DNA from: Eleginops maclovinus
Lineage: Eukaryota; Chordata; Actinopteri; Perciformes; Eleginopidae
Direction: 5' to 3'
DNA: 64,000 nt
NCBI RefSeq assembly: GCF_036324505.1
Contig: NC_086354.1
Coordinates: 18,538,707 to 18,602,706, forward strand
Shown: in pieces, positions 1 through 53,405 of the stretch
Layout of the letters: each line of letters opens with the position of its first letter
How positions within the stretch are numbered: the stretch's first letter is position 1
Notes under the pieces: generated by a model
Told to the model about the DNA's origin: nothing
Seen by the model: the letters and a program-made list of their open reading frames with translations, nothing else
Database searches by the model: none
Position numbers and translations under genes: made by a program

Positions 1-220
1 ACGTTCTTGAATGTAAGGGAGCTTAAAAGGGACAAGTTGAGTTCGACTCCTTCTTGTTTGCGAAAGAAGCGGGAGACACATCTGGCGTGCGTTTTTTGTT
101 GTTGTTATAATAAGGTTTCAGATTATTGCTGTTGCTACAAATGTTGATGTAACAGAGTGTAAGCGACATATAAAGGTGTTGCCATGTACCTGATGTGTTT
201 TTTTGTTGTTCTCCTCCCAG

Positions 221-350
221 TGGTAGTTCCTGTTTTATAGCATCCATCTCTGACAGTGTGAGCTGTCTTTGGGAAAAATATGAGGCTGAAGATGAAGAGG
301 ATAATGAAGGACAAGAGGAGGAGCTCTACATGACTAGAGGACTCTGTTAA
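221..350 (+). CDS. Terminal coding exon of an unidentified gene (partial, 5' part outside window)
   Basis: A strong acceptor (T-rich tract then ctcctcccag, ending at 220) is followed by a frame open to a TAA at 348-350. Read so that base 221 completes a codon, it encodes 42 residues with an acidic stretch (YEAEDEEDNEGQEEE) and ends LYMTRGLC. Poly(A) signals follow at 656-661 and 1202-1207, as expected of a last exon. I do not recognise the protein. The phase is not certain: one of the other two phases would stop at 238-240 after six or so codons, and a possible donor (gtaagg at 12-17) of a preceding exon fits that shorter phase better. The gene therefore may end at either stop. It lies head-to-tail upstream of stam. 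Confidence 0.35.
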
Positions 351-2240
351 GGCCAGATCAGTCAAGCATCACTGACACTCAGACTGGTCTTTATCTTAAA
401 GGCACTTTACAACGTATTGTGGTGCAAAAGACAGCAGACACAGACCTGGTCGACTTTTTATGATTTAGTGCTGAAGGAATCATGTGAACATACGTTTTAT
501 TTAGTCTATACTTATTCATTATTATGGGCTGCCTCTGTTGTACAGGTGTATCTGTAAATAGTATTTCACAAAAGATACCATAAAACCTTGTTGTTTGTGA
601 TTGAATTTCATATTGTTTTATTTCTTGGCTGCCTTTTCTATCTTCACACTTACAAAATAAAATGTATCTACATTTGAGGATTTTGTTGTTGATAAAATTA
701 ACTATTTTTATACTGTCAAATACTTTTCAGATTCAGAGCATTGATTAGAAATAAGCTCTCTGGTAAATGATGAGCACCATATCACTTTAAGAAAAGACTG
801 CAAACTGTTATGATAAATAGAAATGAAGTTAGTGTTTATTTCACCCTATATACAAACTGAGTATCAATATATGTTCTTTCTCTTTTTGATAGTAGTTGCT
901 CAGTGTGAGCAGTGCTGCTGTTTTATGAAGGACAGTGTTTTTTAGACTTTAGACTGCCAGTATGAGGAACACATTAACAATTGGACATTTTTTGTGAATG
1001 TGCCATTGTACAATGATTTAGACATTATGCTAAATAGTTTATGTAAAGTATGTTACATGTTTAAAATGTGCATAATCATATCCTACTGTTGTATGATCAA
1101 CCTTTTCTAATTCAAAATATGCTAAAGGACTGAGTAGCAGTTTGTAATCTGTCTCAAGGCTCATTAAGCCTGAATGAATTTACTAAGTTCCTATGGATCA
1201 CAATAAAATGGGAAAGAAACTGTGTGTGGCGTCAGTTGTTTTTGTCAGATCAAAAAGATAGTGGTATGAAAAAGCCTTGTATTTCTTTATTAAATGTTTA
1301 TATATATATATATATAAAAAACATATCATCATGCACTTTTATTTATTTGCAGCATTTCAAAAAGTGTATACAACATCTGTTAGTATTAATAAAGGTTAAG
1401 ATAAAAAAAAAGGGTCAGCTGTGTAAATTGTATTTGGCTTATATTGAATTGAGTTCATAAGGCAACATCTTTAGTATATTATAAGAAATATAATCAATAA
1501 TACATGTAGTAACATCTATTATAAAAAACAATCATACGGTTCAAAAAAAGGACTACAAAGCACAGATTGTTAAAAAAAAAGAATCCAAAAATAAATTAAC
1601 AGGACTATGATGTAAAAAGCAATAGGTGAAATACATGAATCAAATATATTTTAGAGATATAATAAGTGACAATGACAAAAACATGCAATGGTAGGACAAG
1701 TTTTTTCTGTAAATCGTACAAACAAATGACAATAAAATAAATACATAAATACATATTGAATACATGAAGCGGGTGGTGGATGTTAGTTTGAAAATAACAG
1801 TTATTTGAGAAACCATAATAATACATAATACATGCAGAAACAGAACAATATTATCTGGCATTTGAAAAAAGGGAACAGCTTTGAAACATGTTTTGTTTCT
1901 AAAATCAGTGAGTTATTTACCCTGTTTATTATCATTCTGTGGGTAGCCTATTGCCTACCCTATTTGTAATGATGGGCAACCATTATTAACTGTCTCCATT
2001 ATTCCAGGCCGAATGAATGCACTGAAATCACAAAATCCTTAAAGCTGCTGACATGAACAGTAGGCTACACAGGGTCAAGTGGGTTTTGTGGTCTGGATCT
2101 AAAAGCGATGAGATAATGTCACATGATCACCATCACCTGACCGTGACATCCTTTCTTATTTTAGGACACTTTGAAGCTTTTGATCCATTTTTCTCCACCG
2201 TACAGACAGGGCAGACACATTAACAGCCAAGGTGACTGAG
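351..2240 (+). other. 3'UTR of the upstream gene, then intergenic DNA
   Basis: AT-rich sequence with AATAAA signals at 656-661 and 1202-1207 that could end the upstream transcript at two places. A short (TA)n run lies near 1299-1314. From about 1300 to 2240 I see no gene, only AT-rich sequence with stop codons in all frames. Confidence 0.4.
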
Positions 2241-2310
2241 AAATGTTTTTTATGAATTAATCAACAGTTGATGACAGCAGTTCATTTAACACGCGTCTGT
2301 CCGCTCCGAT

Positions 2311-2328
2311 TACCCAGAATGCCTCGCT
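2311..2328 (+). promoter_or_regulatory. ZNF143/THAP11-type promoter element upstream of stam
   Basis: The sequence TACCCAGAATGCCTCGCT matches the long SBS consensus bound by ZNF143 (YWCCCANMATBCMWYRCR) at every position but the last. It lies about 160 bp upstream of the stam start codon, in a locally GC-richer stretch, which is the usual place for this element in housekeeping promoters. Binding itself is inferred. Confidence 0.5.
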
Positions 2329-2489
2329 TGTTGCCGTCTGTCGAAGGAGTGACTGTGTAGAATAGACTCAGCTGCATTTGACATTCATGAAGTTATCGTT
2401 ACTATGCGTCTTTATTGTATGAAATAGGATAAAAGAGGGGGGGAAAATAACAGAGGAAGGCTAAATCTGTTGTTGTCGGAACACCAGCA

Positions 2490-10450
<7,961 letters not shown>

Positions 10451-11422
10451 GGCCCCTTAGATCCCTGTTAACCTCACGCGCAAACACATGCACCACACCT
10501 GATCAAATAGCAGTCGTGCATCATCTCTTATATTATACTCGGATTTGTTTTAGCAGGGAACACAAGGTGGGTGAAATAATTTAAAAGGAGTAGACTAAAC
10601 CTATCATGTGGCACTCTGTCTTGTTTTATCTGGCAGGTAATATACTGTTACACTTCTCACTCCAGGTTTAGGAGTGATCATAGAAACACACTTTGTGTTC
10701 TTTTATTATTGATGTTTCTACATTTTCACTCTTCCTCTGTCTTTACATGACCCGGAGTGAAGACACAGAGGAGCCTTCAGTTGCACTTTTATCTTCAGTC
10801 GCACTTTTTTTTAGGATTTGATCATCACTCAAGCCCGATCACTTCTAAATCTAGACCTGATATCAATGCATTCTCCATTTTTATATATATAAAAAAAGAC
10901 CTGCATCTATTGCTTCCTTTTAATCAATAGGACTCTGGAAACATTGCAGTTATGCTTCATTTTATGGGTTGGAACATATTCGATACCAATTGAAGGGGAT
11001 GTGAATAAAAACAATCATTAAGTTACCTAAAATGAACAGCTTTATTTAAACTAAAGTAAATATGAACTCATTAGTCATATATCATTAAAGACTTTATTCT
11101 TCAACATATTTTTGGATGTTCAGCAGACCTGCGAACTTATTTCAAAACTTTGTAGGAAAAGCTAGCATTTATTTTATTTGGAAGTGAATTGATGATACTT
11201 ACAGTATTTTACCTTTAATTTAGGATGAAAGTCCACAGTTCGTTAGCAGGAAAAACAAAAATGTGCTGAGAGAAAGTGTTCCTATAGCCGCTTCAAACCA
11301 AAAGACAAGATATTTCTGCGATTACTATTTGATCAAGTGTGAAATACACACAGGCATTCCTTCTCACCACCTTTGAAGATGCACTCTGGAGCTACACACA
11401 CACTACAGGCAGGTGTACAGCA

Positions 11423-11456
<34 letters not shown>

Positions 11457-13200
11457 GCACCAGGTGGTCCATACTTCCTCAGCAGTGTTATAATTTAACG
11501 TCACACACACTAAGTAACATGCCACAGCCTTCTCACACACTTAAAGCCCCTGCAGTGCTAATCGTGTCACAGAAAAAAAAGGGGCGTCGACTTACTTTCA
11601 CTTCTTTTTCCAGAAAAAGGACTTTTAGGCGATGCTAAAAACGTTAGGTTGCTTTATTCTGTATATGTTGTCAACTTGTAGAAGTATTGAAAACTGAAGC
11701 CACTTTGTTATTTTGGAGGGAAAAAGAAACCGGAGGAATTTAAGCATGCACATGACTCCTGTATATACTGTACCACACTCGTAGTGACGCCACATGATGA
11801 GTTCATGGTCGGTCCGGATGTTAGCATAGCCCCGAGTGAATCTCTCAGCCTTTAAGGTGAACTCTGCAGTCACGATCTCCCCGCTAAACTAAAGGTGTAA
11901 AAGCCAAAGAGAACAAACCGCAGAAAAAAAAGTAAGATATTTGCTCCTTTTTGTTTTTTCTTAACATAATTCACCCCTTTCATCAAGCTGCAGAGTTTTC
12001 CTTTTGAAATGAGCAGCTCCACATCCGTGTTGTAGGGTTTGCTCCATCTCCACTCGGGCGCTATGCTAACAGATTCGGCTACTAAGGGGCGACCTCTCCG
12101 AACAGCCCCAGTGTCTTTAAAGCATCTCTTTAGTCAGTGTTAAAAAAAAATGAATACGATGTTTTTTTTTTGTAGTGCATTTTAATTTATGTTTCGATTA
12201 TTGTTATGCTGTTTTAAATGAAAAAGCATTGCAGGATGTATGTATTCAGAGAAAAAGCGGAGTATGTGATATTCTGCCTAACTTAGTTGTATATTTAAAT
12301 CGCTCACATGAGAACATGGACATTTCTCTCGGTGTTTGATACATGATTCTTGTACTGTAGGGTCAAATGGTAATGTGGAAAAAAAAACTAAACTGATCGT
12401 ACCTCCCCCATTGCATTTCAAACCCTCTCTCGAAGCTGTCTAACACTAAAACAAATTCTACCTGAAAGAGAACCGAAATAAGGATTTATGATTCTGGAAA
12501 GCACAGTCAACATGTCTTTCTCTCAGTTACAGTGACACTTATTGATTTAATGTTGTTGTCATACCAATTTTCTTCTTTGGCTTTACCTCTTTAAAGTCTT
12601 TGGGAAGTTTTTAAAACACTGACTGGATAGCAAGAAGTTGAAGAAACAGGAATATTATTTATCTGGTGTTTAATATTGAATGATGCTACATGAAGGAACT
12701 ATGATACAATGAACTACATTATGTGTAATGATCTGAGATGTGTTTCATTTCAATTTCTCTTGATATACTTTGCTTCAAATTGTGCTCCTCCTGTGCCACG
12801 TTAAGAATATAAAACAACCCCCAAATTAAGCTTTGGTACCTGGGACTAAGAGGCCATTTAATTCTCCAGAACTTTTCAGATTGTAGCATTCCTAAAGTTG
12901 ATTTGAAAGACAAGGTATCTTTCTTTTGCTGCCTTCAACTAAAGAGTGGAGTTCATCTGTTGAGTCAAAGAGGGTATTCTGGGACAGGAGCCAGTAGTTC
13001 CCCTTATAATATCCAAATCTAACATGTTGTTGCACTGCAGCCCCGGTGTGACTCGCACAGGATTGAGATGCCGCCTGTTTTTAAGTTTTAAACACCCTTA
13101 ATGTAAAGGTTCTGTCTAATCTTGTATCCTGCTGTTTGTATGTATTCTTTTAACCATACTTATTAATTGGTATTCACAATAAAACCAGGCCAAATGTACA
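10451..13200 (+). other. stam: stam 3' untranslated region
   Basis: A 2.7-kb gene-free stretch runs from the stam stop codon to an AATAAA at 13179-13184. The assignment as one long 3'UTR is inferred from the absence of any other coding signal and the first clear poly(A) signal in a suitable context. It contains a short (CA)n at about 11424-11453. Confidence 0.55.
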
Positions 13201-13713
13201 GAATTATATGAACAGCCTTGTTCTCTTGTTTTTAGAGCACTTTGTGGATACATTTAGTGTGTTTTTATTTTTGTTTGATTTGCTTCTTAAACTGTTTCAC
13301 TGGTGAGACATTTTACAGGAGAAAATTCTATATCAGGTTGTTCATAACACAACATGAACACTGTTTTTTTTTTAAAGTAAGAACGGCTTTCATCATGTCA
13401 ACGGAGATTTCTGCGTTAGTGAGCATTTTTGTTGTGGCTTTTCTAACTTGTGTTAAGTAGGCAATCCAGGAAAAAAGTTGTCACCACCATCAGTTGTGCA
13501 ACCTCAGATCAAATCTTGACCGTTTTGGAGTGGTATGTTCATGGTGCAAGACTGATGTTAAATACACAGTTACTTTTTAAGGTATATGTATTTGAAACTA
13601 GTGCAGTAAAACACAACAGTCACACACCTTTTTGTTGAACGTGTTTAAGTGAAGTGTTAAGAGATCCTTTTTAGGGGATTTTTAAATATGTCCTCTGTAT
13701 TGCCACTAGATGG

Positions 13714-13716
<3 letters not shown>

Positions 13717-13747
<31 letters not shown>
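13717..13747. repeat. Short (GT)n microsatellite
   Basis: About 31 bp of GT between stam and tmem236. The surrounding 13.2-14.05 kb contains no other feature I can support. Confidence 0.9.
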
Positions 13748-13748
<1 letters not shown>

Positions 13749-14158
13749 AAAAGAGGCAAGTCAGCTTTGTCCTCCAAAGACAATGTCCCTGATTTTGAAA
13801 GTGGCATTTTTAAGTGGAATAATTTAAAAAGTCACATAAGAGTTTTATGCAGCTCTCTAAAAGTGTTTTGTCTTCATACTTTTATTCCTAAAACACCGTC
13901 AAACAGACCTTGAGTCTCAATGTAACTTTTTCCAGAATTTATGTACAATCTCCTTGAAATTATGGGATGGAATGACTCTTCTTTGTGAGCCCATAAAAAG
14001 GCGAGCGTGACCACCTCATTACCTCGGCAGTAAAAAGAATACAGCCTCCAGTGCAGTGTAAGCAGTGTCAGTGTGCAGAGTCCAACGGCTCCCCCGGCTC
14101 GTTTTGTGGGAGATGATTGTCGAAGTCTTTTCAGACCAGCGACTGGTTTTCAGAGACG

Positions 14159-17100
14159 ATGCCCTCGGGGAAGACGCTGAAGTTCATCCTGTACGAGGTG
14201 CTGCAGTTTGCGGCCCTCATCATACCAGTGTTTGTGATAATGGAGAGGTTTGCCAGCCTCATACGTGATGTGAGAGGAGGGGATCTGACTGCCTACTGGC
14301 TGGTGGTGGCCGCCTCTGTCGCCTACGTGACCTCTGTGACCCTGCTGGTGTGGGTGCCTCTGAAATATCTCATCCTGAAGAGGAGGAGGTTTATCACGGA
14401 GATCACACAGTGGTGAGTACAGCCATTGGGAAGTGGTTTAATCAAAGCCACTGTGATTTGGTTTATACATGTACCAGTCAGAATCAGAATGGCTAGGAGC
14501 TACAGTTACGTCCTCCATTCAGAAGTAGAATCGCTAATCTAAATATCAAACGTAAAAGTGCCCATGGTGCAAAATGATTGCTGTTTTTATGTGGAGCTAA
14601 TCTTAACTACTGTGTTGTTGCTCAATCATTAACAAAGTATCATATGTTGTACGTTTTGATTTCATTTTTTCTGAATCATTAACAATGGAAAACATCCCTA
14701 CTAAGATAAATACACTCACAGGGTTTGAGTGCTACAGGTGTAACTTGGTCTGTTATGATCACTAGTTTACGGTGGCTAATGCTAGCCTAATTTAGCTAGA
14801 TATTGCTTTCTTAGTGATTCCACTGAGTTTTTAGGCATTGTGGCTTTAACATCATCCCATTATTGTAACTTGTGGCATTTTCTATCAAAAATACCATTGG
14901 TACGCTTTATTTTACAAAGCAACTAGATAGATTTCAGGAGTAAAAAGTACAATATTTGCTTCCTAATGATGTGGAATTCTAGTATGAGGTGGCACACAAT
15001 GCACTAGTATCTAACAATTGTACTCATGTACATTTATTGTACTATTTCCCTTTAATATAACTACATAAGCCGGACAATGACACTAAGGAATGCAGTTTAT
15101 ACATTGAGAAAAGGACCAGCACTTTCAACAATTTGTCATTACAGCAGGGTAACTGTTATTCAGATGTGAACTAAAATCAACTCGTTTCGTCTTTCAGGAG
15201 GCCGACAGCGCTGGCGTATCTCATCCTGTGCACCTTCCCGTGCTTTGCCATATTAATCGCCAGCTCCAAGGTAGAGGCATGCAGACTGATGGTTCTTGTC
15301 ACGGAGAAGCACCTGTTGATGTTTTGTTCTGTCACGCTCCGACGGGGTCCTTGAACAGCCATATTTGTTGTAAACAGTCCATTTGTGGCACGAGGAGGTT
15401 TTATGACCCCCCCTTGTGTATGTGCTTGGAGAACTATTATTATTCACTGAGTGATGGTCGACGCGGCCCACTGCACCACAGAGAAAGAAAAAGATTGCTT
15501 GTCACCAATTCTTCTTCCCAAGTACCCTGAGATTTGGCCTCTGGGAGTCCAAATGTTTTCTCCCTGTGTACTTTGGCACATTTATATGGAAACCACAGAG
15601 GAAATGTGTCCACTGTCACATGACTGCACTTTGCGTCTGGGGTATTCAGTAACCCACACTGAACATAACAGGTTGGCCATTAACCCAAACTTAAATACCA
15701 TCCTCCAAGGAATTTTTACACATATGTGACACGTTTTCTTTTATTCCTTGATAATCCTCCTTGGCAATGATATAAATAAGATCATTAGGCTACACAAAGA
15801 CCTGTCAGACACATCATCCATTAAATAACACCATCTAATATTTCTTCATCTTGTCTTAAGGGATTTTAAAGCAGCATTTTATTTCAATAATGATGGGGTG
15901 ATAAAACTGGATGGCTTCATAAAACTTGGCTCTTCTCTCTCAGTTTGGGCCAAATGCCATAATGAATGGTTTCGATTCAGCTTCATCCCTCATGATTCAT
16001 AAGTGGCACATCAGTTCTCTGTACTATTGAATTTACTCTGTTTTTGGTTGTACTGTAGGTGCAAGTGGACAGAGGGCTCAGGCTTGACCACTTTACTGAG
16101 TTGCCTGTTTCCTTGGTGCTTTTCTCCCTCATCTGTGTGGACATCATAGAGAGGATCCGCCCCTGCAAGCTCATGGGATCAAGTGAGTTTTTGGTATAGT
16201 TAAAAGCGTAATAATGTTTATGCATTTGAAGTGTTTGGGTTTTATGTTGCGTGAGATCAATTGGATTAAAGTCTTTGATCCTGTAGATATTTTGACCTGG
16301 CAAGGTAGGAAAAGCGCAAAAGTGTAGATAATGAAATGTTTTAGCTGCTTTAAGAAATGGTTTGATGTTGGGTTTAACCTAACCATAGTCAGGGAGGGTA
16401 TTACCTACAGAAGATGGCGACGGGGAACTAAAGCCGTTATCTGTGCTCTCTTCAAAGCCATCAAACTCCTTGAGAAAAATGTGTAACAGTAACTCGCAGC
16501 ATGCCGAAGTTGCTTGTCAACCGCTGCCTGCATCAGTTTGTGTTATGAGTGACTGCAGTGTTTTACTGACTATGGATAAGAACCTTATAGAACCCCTCTT
16601 CAAACAATACTAACTATCGCGGTGTTTGTAATGTGTGCTTTTCCTGCCTTGACTTGTAAATCCGGGGTCATTACTCTAAACTGATCCAGTTATTGTCGTA
16701 CCAACACAGGATCAGTTTCTTATTATTCTTTTGTCAGTCAGTCTTTTGTAGTCATTAACATTGCCGTTGGCTACTGCCACAGGCCCTCTGAGGTCCTCAG
16801 GTGTCCCCAAGATGTCTGCAAAGAGCCCTGTCTCAGAATGCAGTTCACTGTTTAACGCCTTAATAAAATGCCCGTCTGTTATATGACCTTTAAGAAACGT
16901 GTTTGGGGACACTGTAGTTCAGACACTTCTTGGCCCATGTGCTGGGGCTGGGTCCCTGTGCAGAGGATCCTGTTTTGAATCCAACCTCGTACCATTTGGG
17001 ATGTGTCTTCCCCTCTGTCTCCCCCTCCTCAAAAAATTGTGTTAGACAAATGATGTGTTTAATCTGCATATGGTGTGGGTCGGTCCAAAGCTAAACGTTC

Positions 17101-17900
17101 CTTTTCCAGCCGGGATAGATGGTAACTGTATGTACCACAGCACTTTGAAACTACTTTGAAAAAAATCTACCCCCTTAAAACAAATACTTTTCAACACTGC
17201 TCTCTTTTTAATAATGTTTGTGTTTCAGTGTATCCACGACCTACAACTTTTACAGTTTAATTTCTTGTCACCCGCAACAGACAGCATAGATTCTGACCTT
17301 GACATGCCCGGCCCGGTCCTCACCCACCTGGAGCAGGTGACCACCGTCACAGGCCAGCTGCACGCTGACGATGATGAAGGCCAGAACGGTGTGACCCCAG
17401 AGGTCAGGAACGGCGGTGCCTCAGGCAGATGGTCTGACCTCCCTGGCTCACCCAGCCGACCGACACGCAGCACGGCCTACCTGTACTCCTCCTCCTCACG
17501 CCAAAGGTCCTACTCTGGTCCTCTGGGATTCCTGTGGCGCAGGGACATGAGGTCAGAGGTGTTGGTGGATAGTTTCTTGTTCTGGTTTGACACGGTGGAG
17601 ATGGTGAGAGTGGCAGGAGAGCCGTTGATCTGCTTCTCAGCCTGGGTGTTCCCCATCTACATCCTGGCCTTCATGTCCACTCTCCGCATGATCATCACTC
17701 CTCAAAACCCTCTGTTGTGTTCTGCGGGAGTCGCTCTGCAGGACTTTCCTTTCTTCGTCATTCGAGTCGCTCTCGTTGTCGTGTTCGGTTATGTCACTCC
17801 CGTGTTGTACGCGTTGAAAAATGTGCTGGTGAGCCTGACTTTTATCTACTTTACATTCCTGACTAAGCTGAGGATTTTCAAGAGGCAGAGCATGTTTTGA
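14159..17900 (+). CDS. tmem236: Transmembrane protein 236 (TMEM236/FAM23), complete, 4 coding exons, ~356 aa
   Basis: Exons: 14159-14412, 15198-15270, 16059-16182, 17281-17900; borders are GT/AG and phases join. Human TMEM236 is about the same length (351 aa). Shared blocks include MPSGKTLKFILYEVLQFAA (human begins MASGRLIKFVVFELLEFAA), LPVSLVLFSLICVDIIE, DTVEMVRVAGEP, TPQNPLL and TPVL near the end. Hydrophobic segments lie at about residues 9-28, 46-66, 88-106, 124-140, 267-288, 306-329 and 332-347, with a polar, serine- and acid-rich loop (about 151-235) between the two hydrophobic halves. I chose the second in-frame ATG (14159), because the upstream ATG at 14117 adds residues with no family counterpart. 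The protein is a multipass membrane protein of unknown biochemical role. Confidence 0.93.
14490..15060. repeat. Old teleost interspersed repeat ('acttttactcaagtaaa' type), degraded
   Basis: Within tmem236 intron 1 there are fragments such as GGAGTAAAAAGTACAATATTT and CGTAAAAGTGCCCATGGTGC. I recognise these from a very common teleost repeat rich in 'agtaaaagtac' motifs. A second, better-preserved relative lies at about 52390-52845 in the opposite orientation. The borders are approximate. Confidence 0.5.
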
Positions 17901-18600
17901 GGAGGAGAGGCACAGTCTGTTGTTAATGAGAGGTCCGCTCTGATTGTGGATGAATAGTTGGTGTATTTATGTGGGGGGAGCAGCAACAGAGGAACATGCA
18001 GCTGGTGCTGAGGATCAAGACGAACATGCTTTGAATTGTAATGGCTGCAAATATATGATACATTTTTATCAAGAGAAAAGTAATCCGTTATTTAAAACAT
18101 AAAAGGTTGTGTAGGTTTGAGTGTACAGTAAGGCATTTGTCATTTGACATTGAATCCAAAGTATTTATTGTTTTTAATTTTAAGTTTACCTGCATCTTTT
18201 TGAAATCTATTTGTTAGCACACTAACAAAACACAAAAGTGATGACATTTTTTTTTTTTTAGCTTTTTCAAACAACCCGAACTTTGTGAAATAAATATCCT
18301 TTGTTTTCAGACGTGTCAATGTTTTCCCCATATTTTAATAGCAAACCTTTAATCTGAATTCACCTATTATTTCCTGTAATTGATTTAAGATGTCAATGGA
18401 CTTTGGAATACCAAAAGTTAGCTAATTTATGTTTTTGTCAAGTTTTTTTATTTATAACAAAATACTCTGTCCCGTTTTAGACAATTGTTAAAGACATCGT
18501 GTTTTAAAGATGCTGTGTTTGAAAGATGCTGTGTTTTAAAGACGCTGTGTTTTTTTCAGCTTCTACTGAATACAAACTGGGTACCGTAATAAAGGGTAAA
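17901..18600 (+). other. tmem236: tmem236 3' untranslated region
   Basis: Non-coding sequence after the TGA, with AATAAA signals at 18289-18294 and 18588-18593. A short direct repeat, GATGCTGTGTTT-like units repeated three times, lies at about 18508-18552, just before the distal signal. Confidence 0.6.
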
Positions 18601-20699
<2,099 letters not shown>

Positions 20700-21471
20700 A
20701 GTCACAGTAACAGCAGGAGTGCAAAGAGTGACTCAGGTAAGCAGGAACGGTCCTGATGAGAGAGGAAGCAGCGTGCTGGAGTGAGAGATACTGAAGGAGG
20801 AGCTAAAGAGCTGGGATTTTTGAGGAGGAGAGACCAGAGGAATCACACAAAAAACGGAAATCTGGACTCCCAGGGTGGGCTTACCAGGGAGGGATAGACA
20901 GGGATGCAGACGAGACGGCTGTGGAGTGTGGCTGGAACTCTGATTGGATAAATCTGACAGACTACAGAGCACTGAGACGCACACACATAGAGAAGAAGAT
21001 GACATTTAGTTTCTGAAGCAAGTCTATTCAGGGGGCTTAAGCCGGGGGAGGCTGGAAGGGAGGTTTTTCTGACAGGGTAAGTCAAAACAGCGAGGTGTGA
21101 GGTGTGGTATTCGGAGGGTAAATAAACACAGGATGACAGCTGAACCACCTGTCCTTCTGAGAAGAGGTGAGGACACAGACAAGGAGACTAACTAACCTCA
21201 AGCACACACACTTCACATCAGGCTGGTGCACGGGACAGGACTTTGAAGATGCTCTGGATCACCTGAACTCATCTGAGTATACAACTCACGCGAGGGACCC
21301 CCTTGTGATCCCCTGAGGGGACCTGAGGACCACAGAGAGTCTTCTTTTTGCGGGAACTCCCTGAATAGGAGGCGATCAGGTGCATCACCTGTGCCATGAG
21401 GATCCTGTGTGTGAGCCCAGCCTGAGACCACCCATCGGCCTGTCCCCTCTTCCCCGCAACTGGATGTCTTG

Positions 21472-51920
<30,449 letters not shown>

Positions 51921-51999
51921 TAAATAATCCCTAGGAATGATTAAACCAGTCATACTTTGGCCTCGCACATTATAAAGTGAACCACTGATATATCGCTAA

Positions 52000-52220
52000 A
52001 CGAAATACCTTGGAGAGTTAACGTTACATTTATCGATAGCCAGTGTTGCTAGCGTTCAGCTAACTCATTAGTTAGGCTAACGTGTTTTTTCCTCCATAAC
52101 AGCGATGGAGAAATTAGATGGAGGTTTCTGTCCACAACTGATATGACCAACACAGCTGGAAAATATATGGCGGTCATACTTCATCTGCATGACAGAAAAG
52201 ACTTTCTTCAAATAACGTGA
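52000..52220 (+). other. Exon-like or promoter-like segment of unknown nature
   Basis: A run with GCTAGCGTTCAGCTAAC and TTAGGCTAACG precedes an AG (52102) and a short frame (ATGGAGAAATTAGATGG..., 14 codons to TGA), ending at a consensus gtgagt at about 52218. Such sequence is common in teleost first exons. It may be the start of a non-coding transcript between the two convergent genes. Weak evidence. Confidence 0.2.
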
Positions 52221-52389
52221 GTCATACAACTTATGTCAGTCTGTCTGCCTGTCCCTGTTATCTGAATGCTTCTGCTAGCACTAGCTTGTTTCTTACTTGC
52301 ATGTCTCCCAGTGTCTTGGTATTAAAATCCCTACCTGTATTTCTGTTAATGTTATCTGGTGGTAAGTAACATTTGTATATTAATCACGC

Positions 52390-52845
52390 ACGGTACTTAA
52401 GTACAATTCTGAGGTAGTTATACTTGAGTGTTTCCATTTAATGAGACTTTTTACTTCTACTCCATTAAGGGGAAAAAATGACTTTAACTCCACTACATTT
52501 ATTTAACAGCGTTAGCTACTTCAACCAAATGCATCCCTAAAAATGTAACTAATGGACTAACTCATTGAGTCACAAGAGTGGAATGATTTCAATATTTTAC
52601 AAAAACTCCCTCAGAACTTTGTGTGAACAGTAACATGCTACTTGATGCCACAATATTATCTAGAAATGTCACATAATTATATATACAAACATAAAGGCAC
52701 TATGATAACTTTTACTTTTTACTTTGTATAAGTACATTTAGCTGATACAATTTTTACTGAAGTAAAATATTTAAGGCAAGACTTTTACTTACAATATTGT
52801 TGGTACTTTTACTCAAGTAAAGAATCTGAATAGGCCTACTTCTTT
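52390..52845. repeat. Old teleost interspersed repeat ('acttttactcaagtaaa' type)
   Basis: Recognisable blocks are TACTTAAGTACAATTCTGAG, TTTTTACTTCTACTCCATTA, CTCCACTACATTTATTTAAC and, at the end, GGTACTTTTACTCAAGTAAA. These belong to a very common teleost repeat. A degraded relative lies at 14490-15060. Confidence 0.65.
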
Positions 52846-53094
52846 CACCTCTTGGTTTACAGTGCTGTGCAGCCTGATGTGCTTTAACTGCTATCTATAG
52901 AGACACAGTCACACGGAAATGCACCTAAAGGCCTCATTTGGGAATATCTTAATTGTTGCCTATATTGTTTGGTTCAACCACCTGTTGACTGTGAATGTTC
53001 AGTAGGTTTTTTACTTGCTAATGAGGATAACTTTGCCTCTATTGCTTTTTGTTTTTTACTATGTTTTGAGTATCTTTAACCAGTACTCATAGAA

Positions 53095-53405
53095 TAGAAT
53101 CGGAGGATGAAATCCTCTTTATTAGTCATATACATGCACGCAGCAGAGCGTGTAAACAGCGAACAGTGAAATAAGTCCTTTGCATTTAACCCATCCTAGT
53201 ACTGGGAGCAGTGGCCAGCTATCGTGCAGCGCCCGGGGTGCAATGGGGAGGGTGCCTTGCTCAAGGGCACCACAGCAGGGCCTAGGAGGTGAACTGGGAC
53301 CTCTCCAAGTAGCAGTCCACTTTTCATATTTCAAGTCTGTTCGGGGACTTGAACCGGCGACCCTACGATTCCCAGTCCAAGCCCCTACTGACTGAGCCAC
53401 TGCTG
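53095..53405 (-). mobile_element. tRNA-derived SINE, copy 3 (best preserved)
   Basis: The minus-strand head has A box GTGGCTCAGTCAGTAGGGGC and B box GGTCGCCGGTTCAAGTCCCC. The body follows, with CTAGGCCCTGCTGTGGTGCC and CCGGGCGCTGCACGATAG. A short duplication of the first bases (ctgactgagccactgctgga) extends the head end to about 53427. The copy lies between cacnb2 and mrc1. Confidence 0.82.

Noticed and set aside
53340..53400. tRNA gene on the minus strand (A and B boxes present)
   Set aside because: The same boxes recur with a shared downstream body at 24.9 and 41.0 kb, so they are the head of a SINE, and no full cloverleaf was found.
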